This document shows, piece by piece, positions 1 through 5,417 of a DNA stretch of 6,177 nucleotides (its first letter is position 1; each line of letters opens with the position of its first letter). The stretch is taken from positions 1 to 6,177 of the forward strand of contig WGFD01000350.1 in the NCBI GenBank assembly GCA_015492395.1, written 5' to 3'. The notes beneath the pieces were generated by a model that did no database searches, had not been told where the DNA came from, and worked only from the letters and a program-made list of their open reading frames with translations. The stretch comes from Deltaproteobacteria bacterium. GTDB lineage: Bacteria; Desulfobacterota; GWC2-55-46; S146-70. Made by a program: the position numbers and the translations under genes.

Positions 1-1
1 A

Positions 2-205
2 TACAACATGGTCCTTTCCAGAAAGCGGGCCGAGAGTGTAGCACAGTACTTTATAAGCACTGCAGGTGTGCCAGAGAAGAGCATTCATGTCGCATACTAC
101 GGTGAAAGGCACCCTGTCGCCCCGAATGATTCCGAAGAGGGGCGTAAGATGAACCGAAGAGTGGATATACACCTGATCCCTTCCATGGATGACATCCCGG
201 ATTGA
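2..205 (+). CDS. OmpA/MotB-family C-terminal domain protein, 3' end only
   Basis: This is the last 67 codons of a gene that begins to the left of the window; the frame is open to the edge, so the Met at base 8 need not be a start. The translation has the end of the OmpA-like peptidoglycan-binding fold: LSRKRAESVAQYF, a GV turn, YYGERHPVAPN, then EEGRKMNRRVDIHL. The RA..V helix, the G-E-x-x-P-V-A-x-N loop and the NRRV-D/E-I strand are hallmarks of the family. Known members (OmpA, Pal, MotB) bind the diaminopimelate of peptidoglycan and anchor outer-membrane proteins, lipoproteins or flagellar stators to the wall. With the N-terminus missing I cannot tell which type this is. The PilZ gene that follows 19 bp later would fit a motility or envelope role, but that is inference. 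Confidence 0.85.
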   Translation, partial: YNMVLSRKRAESVAQYFISTAGVPEKSIHVAYYGERHPVAPNDSEEGRKMNRRVDIHLIPSMDDIPD

Positions 206-211
206 TCCGCT

Positions 212-216
212 GAGGA
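212..216 (+). promoter_or_regulatory. Ribosome binding site deciding the PilZ gene start
   Basis: GAGGA lies 8 bases before the ATG at 225. The alternative ATG at 189 lies inside the end of the preceding gene and has no comparable site, so 225 is the better start. Confidence 0.6.
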
Positions 217-224
217 TAGTGGCG

Positions 225-1088
225 ATGAAGGAGATTAAAAAAGAGGTCATCAGTATAAAACAGGTCGTATCGTCCTGTTTGCAGGAGTTGCAACAGATAA
301 ACAGCCCCGAGAAGATCAATGAAGATATAGTCATGGAGTTCAAGAACCGCTCCAGGCCTATTAAGCTCATTACTCAAGAGAGGGCTGTGTGGATGAGTAA
401 GGTTATATTCTTCGATAATGAATTCCTGTACGTAAGGGTGCCACCGAACTTTGAGTCCAGCACCGGGGCCTTCATGTTGGTGGAGTTTCCAACAAAGAAT
501 GGAAGCTATGTGATCCAGTCGTTTGTAAAGAGTGTCAGGGACCCTGTACTCTGTTTGAAGTTCCAGGACCCCAGGAGGGATAAGCGCATTCCCCCTCCTC
601 CTGTGAATAGCATAGCTTACGCGCAGGTTGACAGTAACAGCAATTGGTTTAACGATGACAAAACCTTCATTGTCCGGTCGGTTATGGAGGAGAAGGATGA
701 TGCGGGAAAGGTCCTTGTCGTGGATTCAATAGGTGTTTTCAAAAAGGAGACCGAGGAAGGGGAGAAGGTTGTATCGGTATCGGAAAAGGATACGGCGCCG
801 CTGAAGTCACATATGGTTAAAGCGGAACTGAAGGATCTCTCTCTCGGTGGTTGTTCGATGAATATACGGGGTGATAACATTCCTAAAAATTCCATGTTAT
901 ACCTGAACCTTAACCTGGTGAACGAGAGTTATAGGGTGAGAGAGATGGAGCTCTTGATCTTCGGGGTTGTAAGGAATGTCGCGCCGCTTGATGAAATGAT
1001 GTTCAGATATGGTATGAGTTTCATCAGGCGCCTCGTGGTGGATTCCATAGAAGGTTTCCTGCAGGAGTTAAGCAAGACGGCCCCGTAA
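225..1088 (+). CDS. PilZ-domain (c-di-GMP-binding type) protein with an expanded loop
   Basis: A 287-residue protein, probably a cytoplasmic c-di-GMP effector. Residues about 1-45 are helical and charged. Residues 46-115 form a beta-rich section (FMLVEFPTKNGSYVIQSFV) resembling the YcgR-type domain that often precedes PilZ. The PilZ signature follows in two parts: an RxxxR motif (R117 and R121, in RRDKRIP) and a DxSxxG motif (D204, S206, G208, in DLSLGG). A typical PilZ end follows, YGMSFIRRL with a final helix. In most PilZ domains the two motifs are a few tens of residues apart. Here about 83 residues intervene, including an acidic, Lys/Glu-rich stretch (KKETEEGEKVV), so a loop or small insert has been added. 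The gene starts 19 bp after the OmpA/MotB-like gene and is probably co-transcribed with it. PilZ assignment is good; actual c-di-GMP binding is unproven. Confidence 0.8.
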   Translation: MKEIKKEVISIKQVVSSCLQELQQINSPEKINEDIVMEFKNRSRPIKLITQERAVWMSKVIFFDNEFLYVRVPPNFESSTGAFMLVEFPTKNGSYVIQSFVKSVRDPVLCLKFQDPRRDKRIPPPPVNSIAYAQVDSNSNWFNDDKTFIVRSVMEEKDDAGKVLVVDSIGVFKKETEEGEKVVSVSEKDTAPLKSHMVKAELKDLSLGGCSMNIRGDNIPKNSMLYLNLNLVNESYRVREMELLIFGVVRNVAPLDEMMFRYGMSFIRRLVVDSIEGFLQELSKTAP

Positions 1089-1135
1089 AAGGTCCATATG
1101 CCGTGTTGTTCTCCATCCTCCGCCTGTCCGGCCTG

Positions 1136-1148
1136 CCGGCTGTGCCGG
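1136..1148. repeat. Short GC-rich hairpin between convergent genes
   Basis: CCGGC-TGT-GCCGG forms a 5-bp stem with a 3-base loop in the 83-bp gap between the PilZ stop and the pentapeptide-protein stop. Neither strand has a T-tract after it, so it is not a clear intrinsic terminator. The surrounding CCTGTCCG and GTGCCGGT octamers also occur in the GC-rich repeat on the other side of the pentapeptide gene (2191-2207). Confidence 0.35.
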
Positions 1149-1171
1149 TCGGATCATAAAGGTGTAATGTT

Positions 1172-2059
1172 TTACCGCGGTGGCAATCCTATCGCCTTCC
1201 CGGCATTACTCGCCTTTTCGATATCCTTTATGTCCTTTATGTCGGCATTCGTGAGGTCTGCGTTTTCCAGGTCGGCTCCGTAAAAGCTTGCTCCACTTAG
1301 TTTGGCCCCTCTGAGATCGGCCCAACCGAGATTGGCATTCCTGAGGTTGGAGTCTTTAAGGTCGGCCATAAAGAGGTTGGCGCCGAAGAGGTTGGCGCCG
1401 GTCAGGTCCGCACGTCTCAGGTCGGCGTTGGGAAGCTGGGCGCCGAAGATACCGGGTGTAATCTTTTTTACGCCCCAACGGTCGATCTCGCGCGGGTCTC
1501 TTCCGCCCATATTCGCCCTCCGTAGATTGGCGTCCTGCAGGTTTGCCTGGATGAGCGATGCGCCCTCCATGTCTGCGTGCTCCAGATTGGCCCGCGCCAT
1601 ATAGGCACCTGCAAGGTTGGCCCCGGTCAGGTCCGCGTATCCGAGGTTGGCCCCGGCCAGCATGGATCTTGCGAGGTTGGCTCCTGAAAGGTCGGCCCTG
1701 TATAGGGATGTCCTTATCATGGTGGCGCCCGTAAGGTTGCTGCCGCTCAGATCGGCCTTGGTCAGGTTGGCGCTCATCAGGTTTCCTCCTGCCAGGTTGC
1801 TGCCGTGCAGATCCGCATACTTGAGGTCGGCGCCGACAAAATTGAAGCCGAAGAGGTTCAAGTTGCTCAGATCCTTACCCTCGAAGTCCTTGTCACGCCG
1901 CATAATCTCACGGACCTCCTCGATGGTCAACCGGTTTCCGGAGCAGTAGGCCGCCCCGGGCGCCGTTATGGTCAAAATGAGCGGTATGGTGAGGGCGAGC
2001 AACATTACAGTATGATAGGAATGCGATCCAAGATGTACCGAGTGGTTACATGCAGTCAT
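1172..2059 (-). CDS. Exported pentapeptide-repeat protein
   Basis: A 295-residue protein. The N-terminus has a long polar segment and then a hydrophobic core (VMLLALTIPLILTI) ending in APGAAYC, which reads as a signal peptide. Cleavage near GAA-Y is plausible; the Cys is not in a good lipobox. From about residue 63 the chain is almost all A(D/N)Lxx pentapeptides (ADLSG, ANLAG, ADLTG, ANLFG), the pattern that folds into a right-handed quadrilateral beta-helix. The repeats are broken at about residues 184-208 by a non-repeat segment (GGRDPREIDRWGVKKITPG) and then resume to about residue 274. The start at 2059 is chosen because GGAGGAA lies just upstream; the frame stays open to 2236, but that part looks non-coding. 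Pentapeptide proteins have varied roles and no enzymatic motif is visible, so I assign no function. Export makes a cytoplasmic gyrase-protection role (Qnr-like) unlikely. Confidence 0.88.
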   Translation of the reverse strand: MTACNHSVHLGSHSYHTVMLLALTIPLILTITAPGAAYCSGNRLTIEEVREIMRRDKDFEGKDLSNLNLFGFNFVGADLKYADLHGSNLAGGNLMSANLTKADLSGSNLTGATMIRTSLYRADLSGANLARSMLAGANLGYADLTGANLAGAYMARANLEHADMEGASLIQANLQDANLRRANMGGRDPREIDRWGVKKITPGIFGAQLPNADLRRADLTGANLFGANLFMADLKDSNLRNANLGWADLRGAKLSGASFYGADLENADLTNADIKDIKDIEKASNAGKAIGLPPR

Positions 2060-2066
2060 AAAAGAA

Positions 2067-2073
2067 TTCCTCC
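2067..2073 (-). promoter_or_regulatory. Strong ribosome binding site of the pentapeptide gene
   Basis: On the minus strand GGAGGAA stands 9 bases (counted from GGAGG) before the ATG at 2059. This fixes the start at the signal peptide rather than at upstream in-frame codons. Confidence 0.75.
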
Positions 2074-2177
2074 AGGCCGGATAAGGCCGTCGGTATATCT
2101 GTGCTTGTCTTCCATACCGGAACCGCTCTAAAAGTGGGCATGGCTCTTCGGCGGCCCGATAAGCCTGCGTCGCGAGT

Positions 2178-2234
2178 GCCTGTCTGCATGGTGCCGGTAC
2201 CTGTCCGCCGGGATTGGCAGGCGGGCAGGCAGAC
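2178..2234. repeat. REP-like GC-rich palindrome between the aminopeptidase and pentapeptide genes
   Basis: The arm at 2200-2209 (CCTGTCCGCC) pairs with 2220-2229 (GGCGGGCAGG) over 10 bp with one G-T wobble and a 10-base loop. An outer pair, GTCTGC at 2182-2187 with GCAGAC at 2229-2234, can extend or compete with it. It lies in the 217-bp stretch (2060-2276) after the aminopeptidase stop and before the pentapeptide start, where I see no gene. No T-run follows on the minus strand, so it looks more like a REP/BIME-type dispersed repeat or an RNA-stabilising hairpin than a standard terminator. Confidence 0.5.
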
Positions 2235-2276
2235 ATTCCCCGCAGATTGCCGCTGGAAATGCTTCGCCGGAAACCG

Positions 2277-3347
2277 TTAGATGACGAACCTGCCGTTCTT
2301 CTGGATGAGTCTGTCGTCTATGTACAGCATTCCGCCTCTTCTCAGGTCCTTTATCATATCCCAGTGTATAGCGGAGTCGTTCTTTCCACCGGCCTCCTCG
2401 TAGGAACGCCCCACGGCGAGATGCACCGTTCCGCCGATCTTCTCATCGAAGAGGATGTCCTTTGAGAACCGTTTTATACCGTAGTTGACCCCTATCCCGA
2501 GTTCTCCGAGAAGGCGTGCACCATGATCTGTGTTCAGCATGGCCGTCAGGAACTCTTCGTTTTTATCGGCCGAGGCGTCTATAACCCTTCCATCCTTGAA
2601 CTTCAGGCGGATGCCTATTACCTCCCTTCCCTGGTATATCGCCGGCATATCGTAGTAGATGTGGCCCTCGGCTGAGTCCTCAACGGGTGAGAGGAAGACC
2701 TCTCCGTCCGGCATGTTCCTCTCGCCGTAACAGGCCAAGGCCTTTCTCCCCTTTATGCTCAGCGTAAGATCCGTCTCTTCCCCGATGATCCTGACGGTCT
2801 TTCCCCTGTCGAGGAGTCTCTTGAGCTTCATCTCCTCCTTCTTGACCTTGTTCCAATTGATATTAGTGGCATTGTACAGGAAGTCTTCATACTCGGCCAG
2901 GCTCATGTCGGCCTCCTGCGCCAGGCCGTTGGTGGGAAAGTTGCACAACACCCACCTCTTCTTGTTGATTATGATTTCGCTGACCGGCTTCAGCGCCTTG
3001 CTCCTTGTTACCACCTTTTTCGGGGAGATGCCGGAGAGGGCCTTCTTGTTGACCGCGGCCCTTATGTTGACAAAGCAGTCTATATAATTGGCTTCATAAA
3101 GCTTGGTTTTGGGCAGGTGGGACAACTGCCTGGCGGATGCATTGTCATAGAAGATATTTGCCAGTTCTTCGAAGGCAATGCTGGTCATGGGGTGCCCGCC
3201 CGCCTCCAATACCTTCCTGTATGTTTCAAGAACAATAGGCTTCGCCATCTCTGAGGATGCGACTATCATTACGGTCTCTCCCCGTCTAACCCTTAATGAG
3301 TGGCTGATCAGTATCTCAGCGAGTTTAACGACGCGCGGATCCGGCAT
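2277..3347 (-). CDS. M29-family metallo-aminopeptidase (AmpS/AmpT/PepS type)
   Basis: A 356-residue cytoplasmic protein, slightly shorter than the roughly 370-410 usual for the family. Members are dimeric, bind a pair of divalent metals and remove N-terminal residues from peptides. The N-terminal domain (about 1-185) starts with the usual LAEILISHSLRVRRGETVMI. The catalytic half carries the expected metal-ligand motifs: E216 in NMPDGEVFLSP, E282 in GELGIGVN, H309 in GTVHLAVG with Y316 close behind, and H328 plus D330 in SAIHWDM. Ligand assignment is from memory of the AmpT/AmpS structures. The interval between H309 and H328 is shorter than I recall for AmpT, so this is probably a compact subgroup. 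All key residues are present, so it should be active. It has its own promoter and a strong ribosome binding site; the next gene on the strand is 217 bp away, so it may be monocistronic. Confidence 0.92.
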   Translation of the reverse strand: MPDPRVVKLAEILISHSLRVRRGETVMIVASSEMAKPIVLETYRKVLEAGGHPMTSIAFEELANIFYDNASARQLSHLPKTKLYEANYIDCFVNIRAAVNKKALSGISPKKVVTRSKALKPVSEIIINKKRWVLCNFPTNGLAQEADMSLAEYEDFLYNATNINWNKVKKEEMKLKRLLDRGKTVRIIGEETDLTLSIKGRKALACYGERNMPDGEVFLSPVEDSAEGHIYYDMPAIYQGREVIGIRLKFKDGRVIDASADKNEEFLTAMLNTDHGARLLGELGIGVNYGIKRFSKDILFDEKIGGTVHLAVGRSYEEAGGKNDSAIHWDMIKDLRRGGMLYIDDRLIQKNGRFVI

Positions 3348-3352
3348 GGTAC

Positions 3353-3360
3353 CCTCCTTT
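3353..3360 (-). promoter_or_regulatory. Ribosome binding site of the aminopeptidase gene
   Basis: On the minus strand AAAGGAGG stands 5 bases before the ATG at 3347, a near-perfect Shine-Dalgarno site that supports this start. Confidence 0.8.
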
Positions 3361-3370
3361 CATACGTATG
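3361..3370. repeat. Perfect 10-bp palindrome in the aminopeptidase leader
   Basis: CATACGTATG is fully self-complementary and lies directly upstream of the ribosome binding site, within the expected 5' untranslated leader. It could be an operator half or coincidence; nothing else supports a role. Confidence 0.3.
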
Positions 3371-3427
3371 TCTTATTTTACCTCTTCGGCCGGTATGTAT
3401 TATAGTGCCTCTTTGCGGTAGAACTGG

Positions 3428-3456
3428 ATTATAAGGGTTAACGGTCCGTTATTCAA
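3428..3456 (-). promoter_or_regulatory. Sigma-70-type promoter for the aminopeptidase gene
   Basis: On the minus strand TTGAAT (3451-3456) and a consensus TATAAT (3428-3433) are separated by exactly 17 bp, and a transcript would start roughly 70-75 bases before the ATG. The palindrome TAACGG-T-CCGTTA (3439-3451) fills the spacer and touches the -35 box, the position of a classic operator. A related palindrome TAACG-G-CGTTA lies upstream at 3481-3491. A second TATAAT at 3399-3404 has no good -35 partner. Repression by a dimeric regulator is inference. Confidence 0.6.
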
Positions 3457-3464
3457 ATAAATAG
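3446..3464. repeat. 19-bp sequence matching the joined flanks of the MITE-like element
   Basis: CCGTTATTCAAATAAATAG here equals CCGTTATTC (3566-3574) plus AAATAAATAG (3711-3720), the two sequences bordering the inverted-repeat element. It looks like an uninterrupted (empty-site) copy. It also contains the -35 box of the aminopeptidase promoter. Confidence 0.6.
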
Positions 3465-3575
3465 TTGATAGTCCGTCGTGTAACGGCGTTATCTCTTTTC
3501 ATCGCATAGCGGGCTGTATGTTGGCTCCTGTCGAAGTGATCCGGAGAGGGTGTCCGGTTGATATGCCGTTATTCC

Positions 3576-3711
3576 TAAGGAAACTCTGATTTATTGCCTG
3601 TCTCGTCATTGCGAGCGCAGCGAAGCAATCTCGTTTTTAGTAAAATCCAATACTTAGAGATTGCTTCATCGCTTAGCGCCTCTGTTAGACGAATTAATCA
3701 GACTTTCCCTA
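3576..3711. mobile_element. MITE-like palindromic element, about 136 bp
   Basis: The ends are imperfect terminal inverted repeats: 3576-3595 (TAAGGAAACTCTGATTTATT) matches the reverse complement of 3692-3711 at 17 of 20 positions. Inside is a second inverted pair: the left arm contains CGTCATTGCGAGCG and ends GAAGCAATCTC (3622-3632), and the right arm begins GAGATTGCTTC (3657-3667). The whole could fold into one long cruciform or hairpin. There is no coding capacity. The inner motif is of a kind seen in many copies in some bacterial genomes, which I recall but cannot check here. The element sits immediately left of the response-regulator remnant. Its outer boundary is uncertain by a few bases because TTATT/AATAA also continues the symmetry. 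Confidence 0.75.
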
Positions 3712-3720
3712 AATAAATAG

Positions 3721-4051
3721 CATCAATATACCATAGGGATAATGCTTACTGGCTATGCGGATCTCGACTCCACGATAGCTGCTGTCAACAAGGGCAAAGT
3801 ATACCGGTTTATTACCAAACCATGGGGTAACGAAGAGTTGCTATTGACGGTTAGACAAACCTCGGAATTCGGGGATCTTATGCTGACCAACAGGTATTTG
3901 AAGAAGACGGTGAATATGCAGTCAAACCTGCTCTAAAGAGCTGGAGGAGCGTTATCCCGGTATTTCCGAGGTAAAGAGGAATGAGGACGGTGCAATCATA
4001 GTTGACGACGAGGAGTTGGAAGATCCGCATATCCGAGGACTGCTGAATTAG
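3721..4051 (+). pseudogene. Response-regulator remnant, N-terminally truncated and frameshifted
   Basis: Recognisable receiver-domain sequence begins abruptly at about 3721, right after the MITE flank, and reads TIGIMLTGYADLDSTIAAV, NKGKVYRFITKPWGNEELL, then a helix with NRYLKK. This is the C-terminal half of a receiver in which the conserved Thr (LTG) and Lys (TKPW) survive. The acidic pair and phosphoacceptor Asp that should lie upstream are gone, and an in-frame TAG at 3718-3720 precedes it. The frame stops at 3934-3936. Skipping one base there (CTC-T-AAA-GAG) restores a sensible continuation, KELEERYPGISEV then DGAIIVDDEELED, ending at TAG 4049-4051. An inserted T is therefore the likely lesion. 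It resembles small stand-alone regulators that work with GAF-type histidine kinases, as lie downstream here. A short peptide from the ATG at 3742 might be made but would not be a working receiver. Confidence 0.82.
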
Positions 4052-4093
4052 CAGTTGGCATGAGAAGGTCGTCCCTCTTCTGTGTTATCACCA

Positions 4094-4123
4094 TGCACCT
4101 CCGGGGCGTGTGCGCCGAGTGCA
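4094..4123 (+). terminator. Possible hairpin downstream of the regulator remnant
   Basis: TGCAC(C)TC at 4094-4101 pairs with GAGTGCA at 4117-4123 with one bulged base, and GGCG (4105-4108) pairs with CGCC (4113-4116) around a TGTG loop. It lies about 43 bases after the remnant's stop. The following sequence is pyrimidine-rich but not a proper T-run, so termination is only a possibility. The rest of 4052-4342 holds no gene I can support. Confidence 0.25.
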
Positions 4124-4218
4124 CTTCGTTTCTCCGCTTTTCGGTGCCCTGCACCTACAGCGGCTTTCAATATGGGAAGGAGGGATTCTTTTGTGCAATG
4201 GGACTGTTCCAGGTTTAC

Positions 4219-4254
4219 GCCCGCCCGTACGCGGTACGCAGGCCTGGGTCGGGC
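4219..4254. repeat. Imperfect GC-rich inverted repeat
   Basis: GCCCG (4219-4223) plus CCC (4224-4226) pairs with GGG (4246-4248) plus CGGGC (4250-4254) with one bulged T. The interior contains GTAC-GCG-GTAC. It lies in the stretch without a gene between the regulator remnant and the kinase locus. Confidence 0.3.
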
Positions 4255-4286
4255 ATGGCGGAACTGTGGACTGTTAGCGGTAAGCC

Positions 4287-4319
4287 GGTTACATAAAGTA
4301 GTCCTTTCCGGATGTAACC
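4287..4319. repeat. 8-bp perfect inverted repeat upstream of the kinase locus
   Basis: GGTTACAT (4287-4294) and ATGTAACC (4312-4319) are exact reverse complements around a 17-base spacer, ending 23 bases before the GTG start at 4343. It could be an operator for a dimeric regulator or a leader hairpin; no promoter is clear enough to decide. Confidence 0.4.
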
Positions 4320-4342
4320 CAGACTCAGAAGAGGTCTAAGGC

Positions 4343-5392
4343 GTGGGCACGGTCCTTGTTGTTGACGATAACGAATTAGTGAGGCGCCTTGCAGGTGCCT
4401 TCCTGGAAAGGGCCGGCCATGTCATCTTTCCGGCCGAGCAATCAATAGAAGTAGCGGATATCTTGAATAAGAAGAATATAGAGGTGGTTTTTCTTGAGCC
4501 GGTCCTCCATTCGGATTCCGGCGTCAATATGTTCCGGCGGATTAAAGATACCCGCCCTGATACTCCTGTGATCGTTATGACTGCCTCCGCGTCGATGGAG
4601 TCGGCTATCAAATCATTCAGGCTTGGTGGTTGCGACTATATTAAAAAGCCACTTAATCCACACGAACTCTTGCATTCAGTCGAAAATGCCCTGGTAAAGC
4701 GGAGCCTGCTCGTGGAGAGGAGGATACGCATGCAGAAGATGGAGGAAAGGGCCAAGAAGCTCGAACTCTTTGAGAAGGCATCCATGGTGTTCTCTTCCAC
4801 ACTCGACCTGAGGGACCTCCTGGAAAGGATAATGAGTATTACTAAGGATACTATTGGAGCGGAGGCATGCTCCGTCTTGCTGGTGGATAAGGCCTCCGGC
4901 GAACTCTCCTTTGCCGTGGCCATAGGTAAAAAGGCGGATGAGTTAGGTGGTTTCAGGATTAAGCCCGGCCAGGGGATCGGCGGGTGGGTCCTTGAGAACG
5001 GAGAGAGTATCCTCGTTGAAGACGCCGGCAAGGACGAGAGGTTCTTCGCCGGTGTTGACAGAAAGACCGGCTTCAAGACCAGGTCCATAATAGCCGTGCC
5101 GCTTTTCAAAAATGGCATGATAATAGGGGTGATAGAGGTTATCAATAAGATCGGTGATACACAGTTCTGTGTAGAGGACAAGGACGTGTTGGTAACGTTA
5201 TCGGGGCAGGTCTCTGTTGTCATAGACAATGCGATGTTGGCGGAGGACCTGAAGAGGTCGCATGAGAAGATAGGTGAATACAGCAGGGACCTGGAGCTGA
5301 TGGTGCACCAGAGGACGGAAGAGCTGGAGAGGGCCATTCGGGAGCTCAGGGCTACTCAAGCTGATCGAACAGTCGAGGGAAGGGGCCCATAG
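4343..5392 (+). CDS. Degenerate receiver-GAF-coiled-coil protein (front half of a split histidine kinase)
   Basis: The GTG start has GAGG 8 bases upstream and gives 349 residues. Residues 1-120 are a receiver domain (VLVVDDN with D8/D9, T80 in VIVMT, K102 in KKP). The phosphoacceptor position after beta-3, normally LD, is LE (E52 in VVFLEPVLHSDSG), so it cannot take phosphate in the normal way. Residues about 144-298 are a GAF sensor domain with its usual features (LVDKASGEL, GQGIGGWV, SIIAVPLF, GVIEVINK). Residues 300-340 form the coiled coil (HQRTEELERAIREL) that normally leads into the H-box domain. The natural continuation KLIEQ lies in the next frame. This frame instead runs out in ADRTVEGRGP, typical of a frameshift near 5357-5360. 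It could still be a soluble REC-GAF protein; the ligand is unknown. Confidence 0.8.
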   Translation: MGTVLVVDDNELVRRLAGAFLERAGHVIFPAEQSIEVADILNKKNIEVVFLEPVLHSDSGVNMFRRIKDTRPDTPVIVMTASASMESAIKSFRLGGCDYIKKPLNPHELLHSVENALVKRSLLVERRIRMQKMEERAKKLELFEKASMVFSSTLDLRDLLERIMSITKDTIGAEACSVLLVDKASGELSFAVAIGKKADELGGFRIKPGQGIGGWVLENGESILVEDAGKDERFFAGVDRKTGFKTRSIIAVPLFKNGMIIGVIEVINKIGDTQFCVEDKDVLVTLSGQVSVVIDNAMLAEDLKRSHEKIGEYSRDLELMVHQRTEELERAIRELRATQADRTVEGRGP

Positions 5393-5417
5393 GGTATCCG
5401 CGATAGTAAGGAACCTG

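Noticed and set aside
1136..1148. Bidirectional terminator between the convergent PilZ and pentapeptide genes
   Set aside because: The stem is only 5 bp and no T-tract follows on either strand.
1098..1949. Several plus-strand reading frames rich in Leu-Arg-Ser-Ala repeats
   Set aside because: They are antisense shadows of the 15-base periodicity of the pentapeptide gene; none has a ribosome binding site or family resemblance.
2060..2236. 59-codon N-terminal extension of the pentapeptide protein
   Set aside because: The strong GGAGGAA site at 2067-2073 points to the start at 2059, directly before the signal peptide. The extension runs through the GC-rich hairpin and reads as non-coding.
4060..4339. 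Two overlapping plus-strand frames of 78 and 85 codons between the regulator remnant and the kinase
   Set aside because: Their compositions are Cys/Arg-rich without recognisable motifs, and neither shows a convincing start signal. This looks like chance open frame in GC-rich intergenic DNA.
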